From: Toxorhynchites rutilus septentrionalis
Taxonomy: Eukaryota > Arthropoda > Insecta > Diptera > Culicidae
Direction of reading: 5' to 3'
Length of the DNA stretch: 64,000 bases
NCBI RefSeq assembly: GCF_029784135.1
Contig: NC_073746.1
Location: forward strand, 116,682,035 to 116,746,034
This document shows, in pieces, positions 46,147 to 58,440 of this stretch. The notes under the pieces were generated by a model. That model did not search any database. It saw only the letters and a program-made list of their open reading frames with translations, and was not told where the DNA came from. Position numbers and translations under genes: made by a program. The number at the start of each line of letters is the position of its first letter. The first letter of the stretch is position 1.

Positions 46147-48677
46147 ATGCCGAAGGGAAATGTGTTCACGGAGGGAGAAAAAAGATAAATCGATGCATTT
46201 CACCAAGAAAATGTTGGTATCAGAGAAATCGCTTGTCGTATTGGACGATCCCATCAATTAGTGCTAAATTAATTGGCGAATCCTCAAGGATACGATAAGA
46301 AGGAGAGAACTCCACGTAAATCGAAGCTTTCTGATCGGGATAAGCGAGTAATAGCTAGAACAGCTTCGAATACCTCAAAATCGCTTATGCAAATAAAGCA
46401 ATATTTCAATTTAAATGTTTCTCGGGTGACAATTCGTCAAGTTTTGGTAAAAAATCCTCACATAAAGAGGGCCTCATTGGTTAAAGCTCCTCGTCTTACA
46501 CCATCTCACATCGGAAGACGTCTGAGTTTTGCATGAACCGACAGTGGGACATGGTATGTTGTGACAAAGAATGTTCCCAAAAAAAACATTTTGTTATATA
46601 TCATAACGAAAAGTTCTTCAATGTATAGATTATCTTCACTGACGAAAAAACAGGAAGTGGGTTATATCTATGGTATAACCGCAAGGGTGACGTAGGACTA
46701 TCGTTGATTTAGAGATCATTTGTTCGAAGTTGAATCTAAATCCATTCTGAATGAATGAATAAATGAATATTTGGGGGACTTCGAAAACGAGAGCGTTACG
46801 TTGGAGGCACAAGGTTTTATGCATCCAATATAGGATACGAAAAACCTTGTTCTGAAGAATAATCTTCAGAAGCTAACCTGCTAACTGTACTTGATTGACA
46901 AATCACAAACCCAAATGTATTATATGGATATTTTATGGATAGAAAACATTAAAATAAACTCTTTCGCTTGAATGTAATTTTCAATTCCAAAGGGAACTGG
47001 CAGATTATTTTCCACCAACGATTAGATATTTCCACATTTTCCTCGATACTGGAAGCCCACCAGTGGTTAATACTAACTCGATAACCACCTGTTAATAGTA
47101 CTTGATTGAAACATATTTGGTCACAGTGTTACATGGATAGAAAACATTCAATTAAACTCTTTCATATGAATATATTTTGAAAATTCCCAAAGGAACTGGC
47201 AGATTATTTTCCAGCAAAGATTAGATCTTTCCGGAACTTTCTCGATGCTGAATGGCATCCTAACGGAAAAAGTTCTGCGCGTGTATGTGTCGATCCTTCG
47301 CCGTCCACCTCCTCCAGCACGTTAGGCAACGATGTTGTCTTGTCGATGTCCTCACGAAAAATGAATGTGTCTCACCATCAGAATATCCCTTAAGTATGCT
47401 TTTTGTGTGTGATTGAATCGAGAGAAGGTGTGGTTTACGATGGCAATTTGGAAGGCAAACTAGAGGGGAATGAACTCTCTGAGCTCGGAACTTTCGGCGA
47501 CTGAGCAATAATCGATTGCGGGCGCATACAATATTGGATACGGAAATATCCTACTGATGGGGAAGAATAATCTTCTGAAGCTATCCTGTCAATTGCGATT
47601 GATTGAAAAACCACAAAACCAAATGTATTTGGTCACAGTGTTACATGGATAGAAAACATTTAATTAAACTCTTTCACATGAATATATTTTGAAAATTCCC
47701 AAAGGAACTGGCAGATTATTTTCAGTAACGATTAGATATTTCCACATTTTCCTCGATAATGGAAGCCCACCAGTGGTTAATGCCAACTCGATAACCACCT
47801 GTTAATAGCACTTGATTGAAACATATTTGGTCACAGTGTAACATGGATAGAAAACATTCAATTAAACTCTTTCACATGAATATATTTTGAAAATTCCCAG
47901 AGGAACTGGCAGATTATTTTCAGTAACGATTAGATATTTCCACATTTTCCTCGATACTGGAAGCCCACCAGTGGTTAATGCCAACTCGATAACCACCTGT
48001 TAATAGCCGCGCGTGTATGTGTGTGTAGCGATGTCTTCCCAGGGAACCGTTTGTGGCATCACTCTCCTCCTGATAGATTCCCTTCTGGCCTAGGGTGCAC
48101 AAACAGGCTCTTGGTGACACCGTTCATCCGCGCTTTCATGATAAATAAAGAGCTTCACCGCAACAGCGACAACATGCTCCAATCGCTGTTTAATTAGAAC
48201 TGAGTGGAAAGGAATTTTGGTGGAGGCTCGTGCATGGTTTGGGCGGGATTATGTGCAACCGGATAGCTCAAGATAGCTTTCACATCATTCAAGGATTACA
48301 TACATGTTCTGGAAACCGTACCGTCTACCGTTTTTGCGTGGATATCGTCACTAAAAATTCATATTCCAACAAAACAATACTACTATTCATACCAGCAAGG
48401 AAACTAAGCAATGGATTTAGGATAAAAAACTTAATTTTTTGGATTGGCGGACTCGCTCTCCAGACTTGAATCCTGTTGAAAATCTTAAGGGGGTCCTTGT
48501 ACGCAGAATCTACACTGAGGGAAAACGGTACTCCATGATTGAAGGGTCAAGGTAGTAATTTCGGAAACATGGAAAAATATTGAGAAATCCGTTCAGTACA
48601 ATTTGGTAAATAGTATTCCAACCACGAATTTTTCAGGTTATCAGCCGAAATGGCAAGGTTGCCAATTATTGACATAA
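46147..48677 (+). pseudogene. Tc3-like transposase relic, split by a CGTAGTC-family segment
   Basis: ATG at 46147 starts MPKGNVFTEGEKR, then a stop, then IDAFHQENVGIREIACRIGR, NPQGYDKKERTPRKSKLSDR, IARTASNTSKSLMQIKQYFN and NVSRVTIRQVLVKNPHIKRA. This is the bipartite HTH region of Tc3 transposases. IIFTDEK (first Asp, about 46640) is the last residue block before foreign sequence. The protein resumes at 48209 with KRNFGGGSCMVWAG, and ends with GKRYSMIEG, ISETWKNIEKSVQYNLVNSI. Stops and frameshifts are frequent. Confidence 0.8.
46655..48208. mobile_element. CGTAGTC-family segment inserted in the Tc3 relic
   Basis: The left end AGTGGGTTATATCTATGGTA is near-identical to 35862, and the interior follows the 35862-37200 copy block by block, with extra tandem copies of the 170-bp unit at 47630-48000. 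It stops at AATTAGAACTGAGTGGA, about 280 bp short of the usual right end, exactly where the Tc3 frame resumes. Confidence 0.6.
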
Positions 48678-48873
48678 AAATCAGCCGATTTTACTAAGCG
48701 CAAGTTCATGAGTCCAATCGCAGAACTGTTCATTGATTGATCTTCTAATCGATCTCGTTGAATTTATATTTTACTATAAAATTCCTAGTACTTCTACCAA
48801 AACTCATAATTATAATATAAAATTATTTTCAGACACAATTCTCGTTCAAGATTTTTCAACCACTTGCAACGTG

Positions 48874-49034
<161 letters not shown>

Positions 49035-49394
49035 CAGATGTTGGACATTTCAAATTATTTTCTAAACTATTAAGGGTTTTTTTTAGTGTAGGGGCACGAA
49101 TTTCGGAGGTTTTTTTTTCCAAGTAGAACTGCCAGATTATTTATCAGCAACGATGACAACTTTTCGGTTTCTTCTCGGCGCTCGACGCCCGCCACTAGGT
49201 AATGCTAACTCGATAACCACCAAACGAAAAGAGTTGCGCGAGTGTATTTGTGTTTGGCGGCTGTTTCAATGCCTCAAGCGGAAACCATTTTCGAGCTGGT
49301 ACTTTCTTGGTCGCTTTTTCAGTGGTGCCACTCTTCTTCCGATGGATTCGCCATAGCAGCGATGACCTGCTCCAAACGCTGTACGATTATAACT

Positions 49395-49447
49395 CTTCAC
49401 TTTTTGTTTTTAAGAGGCTTTAAACTATTCAGTTCATTCGCCTCTAG
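49395..49447 (-). mobile_element. Micro-retroposon copy (53 bp, TSD ACGATTATAACT)
   Basis: The plus strand reads CTTCACTTTTTGTTTT, then TAAGAGGCTTTAAACTATTC and AGTTCATTCGCCTCTAG. It lies between identical 12-mers ACGATTATAACT (49383-49394, 49448-49459). The uninterrupted target is preserved in the homologous repeat at 37173-37200, which lacks the insert. Confidence 0.85.
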
Positions 49448-49483
49448 ACGATTATAACTGAATGGATTTCCGAGCGGCACTCG

Positions 49484-49543
49484 CTTATATACCGATTGGT
49501 GTTATCTCAATAGCCCGTTTTGAAAGCAATTTTAAGGCTATTG
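49484..49543 (-). promoter_or_regulatory. Inverted repeat + CCAAT + TATA module, second copy
   Basis: On the minus strand CAATAGCC and GGCTATTG surround a 20-nt spacer, followed by CCAAT and TATATAAG, as at 37217-37274. The spacing is conserved although the flanks have diverged. Confidence 0.45.
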
Positions 49544-49738
49544 AATTTAGTTTTTGGTAACAAGCATATAACGCGTAGACATTTTATATTTCAAATGAAG
49601 AGGTTATAATACCATTTCGTTCAGTTTGTTTAGGAGCTTTTAACGTTCAAAATGGTTCTCCGACGTAACGCTTTCGTTTTCGAAACTTTGAACTCAGTAT
49701 AGGAATGTATAGAAATGAAAGACGTAGTCCTGCGTCGA

Positions 49739-50439
49739 AACATTTATGTAAGGATGAATAGGACCGGTGGCTTCACTCGATTATTCCTTAAGGTTGGCTC
49801 AAACCGTTTTTCAAAATTCTGGACTTCATTCGTAACTTCTCCCGAATAATGTACAATCACTGTTCGTTAGACGCGCTACTTTTTCGCATCAATCTTGCCT
49901 GCAAAAATCTCTGTGTTTGTGGCCAAGGTACACGTTGTTTGGTCGTGCGAGGTGTATCTTGTCGCCAGATCAAATTTAGAAAACTCCCTTCTGGCCCTTC
50001 GGGTGTTGGCTCGGTTAGACTTTCCTTACATGTCCCAAACGTATGTTTTGCTTAAAGCTATCGATCTTCGTGTGTGATTGTTCCTATATCCTCGTACTAT
50101 CCTTTCGGTTCCCTTCTTACCACCAATAGAATCAGTTGAAATGTAAATACATATTAGATATAAGAATAGTTTTGAGAATTTAGTGAAATTATCATCATTT
50201 TTACAATCTCCTTATATCCCCTCCTTTTACAGTAGAAGATATGTCACCCTTCTAAACTCGAGTCGAGCGTGAGTAATCGGTGACCCTTCGCGACAACATC
50301 GAGTCTCACTCGTGGTGTACTTGCATAACATAGGGCGCTAGAACGCTCAGCGGAGTAGTGACATCACTTGATGTGTGACGTATTAAATAATAGGCTGAGG
50401 GGTTAAGGGAATAATTTTATGTATTAGTATTAAAATAAA
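49739..50439. other. Gene-free stretch
   Basis: Short frames near 49849-50077 show no family resemblance, and the stretch contains no recognisable repeat ends. Confidence 0.35.
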
Positions 50440-50529
50440 GGGCCCGATCACGAACGTCATTTCACGGTGAAAACGAAAAGAATTGTATATGATTTGTATG
50501 CATTTCATTCCGTTTTCGTGATCCGGCCC
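50440..50529. mobile_element. 90-bp MITE with GGGCC termini
   Basis: The left end GGGCCCGATCACGAA and the reverse-complemented right end GGGCCGGATCACGAA match at 14 of 15 positions. AAA flanks both sides. The interior ACGGTGAAAACGAAA resembles 24688-24704 near the Harbinger relic, which suggests a Harbinger-related MITE. The link is inference. Confidence 0.6.
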
Positions 50530-52790
50530 AAAGTCAAGAGTTTGGCTCTTTAAAACATATGTGACTAAGTAATTGAAACTTCAGCATTGATTTTTTTTTG
50601 TTCTTTAATTTGAATTTTTATTCATAATCATCGTACTCATTTTTTTCTACATTTGATTTATTTCCCATTATTAATGGTTCTCAGCATTATTATTCCGTTA
50701 TCTATATTCCGCTATAAGCGCTTTTCTATTTTTATTACTATTTTTCCCGATTGAAGGCTTACCTCGTAATGTCATGTGTTCCTCATCCCACATTTATACC
50801 ATTTAGGACAATGTGAAACGATGCAAATATGTATTTGATGTTCTACACTCTGCCCTTACTTCCTTGAATGGGTTTTCCTTGTTTATTAATTTTGATTTTG
50901 CTTAAACTACACCAAGTTTTGCACCATCTTCGAATGTGTATGTTTTCGGTTGTTTGTTTGTTCGCTGCGTGCTCCTTCCTGTCTAGAAAGAACTAGGACA
51001 TTTGGTCCCGGATTTTGCGTGTGTGTGTGTGTGTTTTATATGTTTATGTTATTCCACTATCAATTCTATATGTAAAATGCCATTATTATTCTCCCATAGG
51101 TGGATATTTTCGTTTTGTTTAGTGTTTGTCATTATTAGCTATTATCACTAACTTTTACATTATCTTTACGGCTAACACGATGTAGTTTTTGTGTTCTCTT
51201 CAATTTTACAACTTAAATACTCCTTTGGCGTTTGTTTACAACTTTTGGATTTCTTTCCGTTTATCCAAAGAACGAATGAAGACAAACAAAATGGAAAAAC
51301 CTAACAGAAATCTATAGTTTCGTTTTTTAAATGCTTTTTCGTCCCTTCTCCTCTAGCTTATGTTTTATTGATTTATTTCTACCGCGGGAAGTGATTGTAT
51401 GCTTTGAATCTTAATTTCCTCCTCCTCCCAGTATGATTTGCCTAGCATAAAAGGGGAACAAGCAGTGAACAATTGAATTGTTTCGTTCTAAAGGAAGCCA
51501 ATAACAACAACATCGGAGCTTCCGATTCAATAACATATCGGCCAACGCTGCTCGTGCTGCGATCAATTTTCATTAATGTCAAATAGTGGAATCAAATACA
51601 TCGAGATGCCAATTATGTTTGTTTAGTCTCTTCTTCGTATTGTTGCGCGTCTCTGTGTAAAATGTTTTGCAATACATTTAATACCTAAGCTCATTGTTTC
51701 TGTGTTTGGTTGGATTTGTTTTGCTGGATTGAAGCAATGCCAATCCGGTTATGATTTTGTGCGTGCAATTACCGCCGCACCGCCTCGAGGGCATGTTGAG
51801 GATGTGTGTTTCTCTGCGTAAGGATGTATTAGCGTAATCAAGTTTTACCCTTTACGGCGAGATTTTCCTTAACAAGCCTAATGGTTTTTGTTTTTCTGAA
51901 CAATAGGTAATTTACATTGGTAATGTCAGCGATAACAAGTTTGATTGCAAGGAAACAGTTCTAGTTTCCGTGCAAATGACTGTGCAGCGTTCAATTCTAT
52001 CCGTAGTATGAAGTATTGAGTTGGGTGGTACTCATTCCAACTTTCGATGCGTCTTATTTGAGTCTAGTGGAGTCAGTTGCGGAAAGTGCGCTACAGTCAT
52101 ACTGTCTATTCGATAAGTTTCTACACTATTGAGCCGCGTTTAGGCTTGTGATATATCGCGCGAAACAATTACTATTTTGGATTTTAGTTTTTTAGAGACA
52201 CACTGTGATTTATATCACGATGAACGTTCATAAACTGTGTGAATCTCGAACTTTATTTTCGTGAAAACACACTATTAGGAAGGAAAAGGAAAATCCTACG
52301 CGGAAAGCGTTAGGATGTCTTGTTTCAAGGGTATGTGGCAGAGTGAAAGACACCTGTGTAAAATTGTCTCCTGTCGTTCGAGTGCTAGGAAACAGATGCC
52401 GGAAATGTAAAATGTGATTGGGATTGCTTTTATTTTAACATTTCCTCTTCCCACAACTCACCCGTTGTTCCTTCAAGGTATGTATTTCTCCCGAGTTGTG
52501 GCACCTCCTTTCCCGTCTAACGTCTGTACATGATAACAGGGAAATAAGATTTGTTTTGACGATATTATTTAATTTGTCAGATTGTGTCTAAGCTGACATC
52601 GGTCTTGCCTCCATATTGCAGCCAGACATTTGATACAATATTTGAAATATATATGGTGTGAAATGGAAATGTAAGAAGTGAGCATGTTACGGAAAAAAGA
52701 TTCTGAATGCTTATGATTTGATTATTTCTCGATAGATCGCAGACATGTACTCACAATAATGAAAATTATATGTTTTCTGAAATTTGTTTT
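50530..52790. other. Gene-free, low-repeat stretch
   Basis: About 2.2 kb has few transposon marks, T-rich runs and no coding-like frame on either strand. It could be unique intergenic DNA or an untranslated region of a gene outside the window. Nothing in the sequence decides this. Confidence 0.4.
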
Positions 52791-52810
52791 GTGAACGAAA
52801 ATCCCACATT

Positions 52811-52955
52811 CTGATTGGTCCATTGACATGAGCAATTTGTGCTCTACCAAACGTGTCGGCAAAAATGAACAGGCAATGTAGCGGCGAGCTGACGAGGGTA
52901 TAAATACTGTAACTCTGTGATTTCTCTTTTAGTTTTATCCAGGAAGATGCCAAGC
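52811..52955 (+). promoter_or_regulatory. Orphan histone-like promoter
   Basis: CTGATTGGTCCATT (52811-52824) and TTTGTGCTC (52836-52844) match the block upstream of the H2A pseudogene. TATAAATA (52899-52906) follows at promoter spacing. An ATG at about 52948 starts only a few codons (MPSRLL). A histone gene start may have been lost here. Confidence 0.4.
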
Positions 52956-53259
52956 CGCCTTCTTTTTGTAGCTAGAATAGAAAATCATAATCATATAGCG
53001 AATTCGTTTTTGTTCAGTTTCAACCCCAGTGCCACACTAACTGCTGTCAAAACGTTTTTTTATTCACTCAGTTTCAACCTAGTATCGCACTAGGTTCGCC
53101 CCGAAAGTTATTAGTTTCGCACTGTGATGTTTCAAGGGTTGGCACTTAGGTTCACCAATTCAACTATACTGCACTGTCAAATTCCGAGTATTGTTTTGGA
53201 AAATCTAAAAATAAAGACTATGAAAATGTAAAACCTTTTTTGCTTTTGCTTTTGTATTA

Positions 53260-53530
53260 TTGGAATCGTTATCCAATTCGGATCCTGATTTTGAAGAGTA
53301 TATTCGCGTAGACGGCATTAAGCTTCGTGTGCTTTCATTGAGAGGCGAAAATAATGATGGAAATTCAGGTGGACTAAACATACTTTCAAAATCAAATTAT
53401 GAATGAAAATTTATTTCAACGTATCGAATATTTATTTTATGTGATGAAATAAGAGGTTTTTTTTATCGATATCGCAGAAGCATATTGACCGAAAACTGTG
53501 TCCAATGATGGTTTTATATTATAATAGTAA
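53260..53530 (+). repeat. Harbinger-related fragment
   Basis: GACGGCATT-AAGCTTCGT, CATACTTTCAAAATCAAATT, ATGAATG and TTTTATATTATAATAGTAA occur in the same order as at 28795-29010, just upstream of the Harbinger transposase gene. The fragment carries no transposase. Confidence 0.5.
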
Positions 53531-53533
53531 TTA

Positions 53534-53972
53534 CAGGGAAACTTCGATATAACGTACCCTCGTTATAACGTACCCTCGATATAACGTCACTCGATATAAC
53601 GTATATTTTACCTCGATATAACGTACACATTTCCAAAGTGTAAAGAAATTTTTTTTTCAATATTTTTTTTCTGATAGAACAATGAATGCTAAAAAAAGTT
53701 TTGTACCTTCAATCAATCCCGAAATACAGCTGGTTTTGTAATTCCGGATTCTAAATGAATCAAGTTTTAATCAACAGTACGAAGGGAAACATCATGAGAA
53801 AGGCTGGCTTCGTTTTCTGATTGAAGTTATTCATTAACTGTACTAAAACAGCAACACAATAATGTATTATAGACTACGTTTGTGAGTACTTTATTATGCT
53901 TCGATATAACGTACAATTCGGTACAACGTACAATTTTGAAAGTGAAATGTACGTTATATCGAAGTTTACCTG
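53534..53972. mobile_element. pogo/Tigger-like MITE, 439 bp
   Basis: The left end CAGGGAAACTTCGATATAAC and the reverse-complemented right end CAGGTAAACTTCGATATAAC are flanked by TA (53532-53533, 53973-53974). TCGATATAACGTA is repeated four times near the left end, as subterminal binding sites often are. There is no transposase. Confidence 0.8.
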
Positions 53973-54296
53973 TATTTGTGGAACAAACAGGAAATGCATC
54001 GACAAATGGTTGAGCGAGTGTCAGGACTTCATGTGTTAGGTAATCAAACAATATGAAGTAAAAAAAATCATTCAAACTTTTATATTTTTACACTGCCCTT
54101 GACCCTTTTGATCTGATGAAGAATAATTTACTTCCCAAGCACTAATATCGCCACCAGACGTAGACACTGTACATTTTTCGTCGCAAATATAAACAAATCA
54201 TACTATATAACGCACACCAACAAACCATCGCATTCGTGAAACTGAAAACGTTTTTTTTATAACAGAGTCAGTTTGGCACTAACTCAGTTTAAAAAA

Positions 54297-55680
54297 AACG
54301 GGTGGGTAATGGCGGGGACATAACCGGAGAGACGTAGGACTACACCAAGGGGTGTCCATTATTCGAATATCATGGAGCACAGATCCCAGAATGACCAACT
54401 TTTCATGTACAAAATTACAGAAAAAAATCAAAGGATAAAATAAAACCTCAGCACTCAGCAAACACTCAAACGTTTAGATTCAAATACGAAAAAATCAAAA
54501 TTTGTCTTGCAAATGTCGTGCGGTGCAAATGTTGTAGGGGTTATTGCTCAGCCGGCAACGAACACACACTTGATGGCAAGCATATCGTAATAGGAATTTA
54601 CCGTCTGGTATCGTGAAATAATTGGGCTTTGCACTCCTCATGAATAACTGTGTTCTACTAGTCAAGTCCTTCATTTGATACCCATATTGATGGGGTTTAA
54701 ATATGTAATTCGCCATTTTGTGGTGGCGGCCAGTTTGGATTTGCATTTTTCATAAATAACTTTGTTCTACTAGTCAATCCCTTTTATTTGATACCCATAT
54801 TGATGGGGCTTTGAGAAAATATGTAATTTGTAGCGGTCGCCATCTTGGATTTTGAAGATCATGAAATACGCAGTTTTATAATGATTGCAGAGATATAGGT
54901 GTGTTCCAAATTTGAGATCAACCGGTCAACAGGAAAGGGGTCAAATTTCAATTAATGTGGTACAGAGCCATAGATAAACATGTTACATACAAACATACAA
55001 ATATGTCACAGTTAAATAAAACCGTTTTAAAACTCCAGCATTCTATCAAATCGAGCGCAATTAGCCACTCATTCACCCGGCGTGACGTTTCCACCGCTTT
55101 TAACACACTTCGATAAGCTCTCCTGCTCCACATCACATTGAAACTCCTGTCTCTCACTCTTGCGGTATCGCACCGCATCATCCCCGCCAAAGGCAGCGAT
55201 ATCTCTTATGCTGAAAATCAATTTCAAGATAGCGTTTTTCCTACTTGGCTTCGGATGATAGAATGTGGCCAAGCACCACCATCGCTCACTTTATATAGCC
55301 ATATAGTTAACGTTGTAGCGACCGCCTATATTTATTTATAATCTCTTTTTTGTCTCCCTCCTTCACCTTATCCATACGTTTCGCCCGTACCCGTGGTTGC
55401 TTGTAATGAATAGCTGTTTGCTGCGGGAGCGCAGACAAAATGTATGGGAAAGTAGGGAAATCTTTCTTCCAAATTTTCATCAATTTGAACATTATATGAG
55501 GTGAAGAACCGTAATTTGTAGCATATAAACAATTACTGAGGATATTTCCTATCAATGTGTGTATTTGGAACCAAAATACATTCATTAATTGAGGAGGTAT
55601 TAGCGTTCAAAAACTGAACACTTTTTCACACCGAAATATTGAAATGGGCCCCTATATTGAAAGGTTAGACGTAGTCCTAC
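54297..55680. mobile_element. CGTAGTC-family member
   Basis: The left end ACGGGTGGGTAATGGCGGGG, then GACATAACCGGAGAGACGTA, matches the 11843 member. The right end is GGTTAGACGTAGTCCTACGTC (about 55659-55678). Inside, a block of about 130 bp (TTCTACTAGTCAA...TTGATACCCATATTGATGGG) is duplicated at 54650 and 54765. A minus-strand TATATAAAG (55297-55289) lies in the right half. Confidence 0.5.
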
Positions 55681-55837
55681 GTCAAAACGAATTCGCTAAT
55701 AGAAATCATAACCTAACATTAAAAATGAAGCGTTTCGTGCGTTTCTGCAACAGTAATTTTAACTGAAAATCACCAAATGAAACTTCCGGATGGTATCCGA
55801 ACATCATTTTCCAAAAAAAAAAAAAATGAGTAGGTTA

Positions 55838-57157
55838 TATCTATGATATAACCGCAAGGTTGATGTGGAACTACCTTAGCTTAGCAATCATTCGTTTGTA
55901 TTGATTAAATTCTTGATTGAATGGAACAGTTTCCAAATTCAATTGAGTTCAATATATTTGCTCTGTGAGTGAAAAAAATGATTAAATGCCATGTAAAGTC
56001 AATCCATTCATTGTGATTGATTGTCCTTCGTTACAAGTAAATTTAATGACGGACCTTTTACGTTTGGTATGATGACTAGAACAAAATATATGTACGGAAG
56101 AATTATCAAACGTTTGATGAACCAGCCTAAGGCTGAAAATCTTTCCAATAAAGACAAAAAAAAATTATCAAACGATTATTTTATTTTACATTTCCCTCTG
56201 AAGTTTACATCCCAAAAGTGTACATACTTCTCGAATCTCGAATTTGCTTGAAACTGGGAAGTTCATTCGCTTCTAGTGTCTGCACGATTTTCCCAGGTTC
56301 CTAAGTTTAGAAGATCATGTTAGGACAGACATATTCCACTCTGCACAAAGGCAAGCGAGGACAAAAGTACTCGCAGTTTGCATTTATTTGCAGAGCCGAT
56401 TTCCACAGAAACCTCGTTTTTGAAGTCTGTGTTAGGGAAACACATTTCAATCGGAACAAAAATACCCCCGATTTGTATGAATTCGCAATGCCGATTTCCC
56501 CACGCTCCATAGATTTGAAGTCTGTGTTAGGAAATCACATTCCAGTCGGAACAAAAATACCCCCGACTTGCATGAATTTGAAATACCGATTTCTCCAGGC
56601 ACTAGGTTTAGAAATCTCTATTAGGGAACACATTTCGGTGGGAGCAAAAGCTCCCCCTACTTTCGTGTGTTCTTCTTCTTCTTTTTGGCTTTAAGAGGGT
56701 TTAAACTTTTCAGTTCATTCGCCTCTAGGCTCTTTCGTGTGTTTGCAATGCCGATTTCGCTGCTTGGTTTTAAAGTCTGTGTTAGGGAACATTTTTCGAT
56801 GAGAACAAAAGTCCCCCTACTTTCATGTATTTGCAATGCCGATTTCCCCAAGGCTGCTTGGTTTTGATGGCTGTGTTAGGGAAACCGTAAATCGGGCCAA
56901 TCAAAACGATGCAGTTAGGGCGTTTAGATAACGCCTAATATTTTACAGTTATTCAATTGTTTATCTAATGAAAAACAACATTTTGTTAGTTGCGATAGAT
57001 GCGTAGAAATATTCCCTATCAAGTGATGCAAACATCTCTCCTATCCAGTACGAAATGTTCGAGCTATAAGCATTCGAAATCTTTAATTTTTTCCTGCATG
57101 TTCTGTGTTTAGGTTTTCATTTTACCCTCCATATATTCCGGTTAGACGTAGTCCCAC
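55838..57157. mobile_element. CGTAGTC-family member with tandem array
   Basis: The left end is GTTATATCTATGATATAACC, then GCAAGGTTGATGTGGAACTA. A tandem array of about 105-bp units (GCCGATTTCCCC...GTCTGTGTTAGGGAA) fills 56370-56885. A CCAAT stretch (56905) follows, and the right end is GGTTAGACGTAGTCCCACGTC. The order is the same as at 2640-3252. Confidence 0.55.
56672..56731 (-). mobile_element. Micro-retroposon copy (60 bp, TSD CTTTCGTGTGTT)
   Basis: The plus strand reads CTTCTTCTTCTTTTTGGC, then TTTAAGAGGGTTTAAACTTT and TCAGTTCATTCGCCTCTAG. It lies between identical 12-mers CTTTCGTGTGTT (56660-56671, 56732-56743). It sits inside one unit of the tandem array, so the array predates it. The minus-strand tail is (AAG)n. 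Confidence 0.85.
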
Positions 57158-57705
57158 GTCAAAAAACTATACAACGGAATCATTGGCTACAGCTCATTGC
57201 AAATGCTGAACATATTTGCATAAATATTGACTCCAAACAATAAACAAAAACGCTCAATTCGGATCGGTTGGGATAGGGTCTCCAGGGCCCTCGTTTCGTC
57301 CTAGACTGCGAGCAGCTAACATCGTATTCTGCTGAGATTCAATTTGAAAAACTTGATTTAGGCTTTGAACTACTTCGCTATGTGTCAATCATTGGCGCAA
57401 CCTAGTAGAAGCATCCAGTACATTTACACTCTATAGAAAAAATAATAATGGACTGTGTACGCTTGTTGCTGGATTTTCTTCTCTGGTCCATGTCAAGTTG
57501 CATAGAACTTTTTATACGTTTGTGATTCAATAACTGGTCGTCGTCCAGAACAGTTCGGTTAAAATCTCCATCAGTAATCGGATTTTTTTTTCATAAACAA
57601 TCTTTCTCAAGTTTAGAGATGATTTTTTTTTTGAAATTTCTTTCGTCCCATGTACTGGAATAAATTGCGTCTTGTATATTAAGTAGTATTTGTGGTTTGA
57701 CCGTA

Positions 57706-58440
57706 GGGGAAGTGGGGATAAATTGGTCACGTGGAGTGAAGTGGTCACCTGCTTGTTTGGTAGTATAACTATTGATTATTGACACCGTATTGATAGCCAT
57801 CTTATGTTTGAAGAATTTCATGACTTTTGAGTCACCCTGTACTTCGGTGGAGCTGTCGCATGTCGAAATATAAATAAAAACGAAAATCGCTCTCTCGGTA
57901 GACATTTGGCCGTAGTTTTGTGCGTTTCGAATTTAAGGAATTTCTGGTTCAATTTAGTTTATTTGACCTGATATTTTCGACAAATCAACAGTTTGGACGA
58001 CTGTTCACATATTCTAGGGGAGGTGAAAAGATATTTTGTTCAATTTCATCGATTATTTCGCATATTTCGCATTTCGTTGTTTGGGGGGCAAAGTGGTCAG
58101 TGGAGGACTACTACTGACAATATTCTGTTTCAAAAGCTGGAATACCTTATCATCTTCTGCTCATGAAGGGTCTCTCTTATGGTTTCGACCCAGGAAAAAT
58201 ATGCCACTCCAACCAAATTCAAGCCTCATTATGATAAACGTTATTACTACGTTTTTGTACTTATGAGAATATTTCAATTACGACTCTAGGTGAATAGGCC
58301 TAGTTCATTTGATACATGTACCTACTATTTCAATAATTATTTAAACAAATTTGGCTAAGAAAACACGCATAAATCTATCCCTACTAGTGTGTTATGAGCG
58401 AGTGACAACTTTGCCCCCCACTGGTGACCACTTTACCTCA
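57706..58440. repeat. Repeat with GTGGTCACC inverted ends (uncertain)
   Basis: GGGGAAGTGGGGATAAATTG, then GAAGTGGTCACC, at the left is mirrored by GGTGACCACTTTACCTC at the right (58421-58437). The boundaries are not exact, and there is no coding sequence. The following 58441-59780 has no recognisable gene. Confidence 0.3.

Larger units (their letters stand above)
49100..49738. mobile_element. CGTAGTC-family member, right part
   Basis: It is homologous in order to 36400-37476: AACTGCCAGATTATTT..., AACTCGATAACCACC, CTGCTCCAAACGCTG, the inverted repeat/CCAAT/TATA module (49484-49543), TAGGAGC...AACG and the end GACGTAGTCCTGCGTC (about 49719-49734). The left end is not present. A micro-retroposon interrupts it. 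Confidence 0.5.

Noticed and set aside
49849..50077. Cys-rich frame read as a gag zinc knuckle
   Set aside because: Spacing does not fit CCHC, and neighbouring frames give no retroelement motif.
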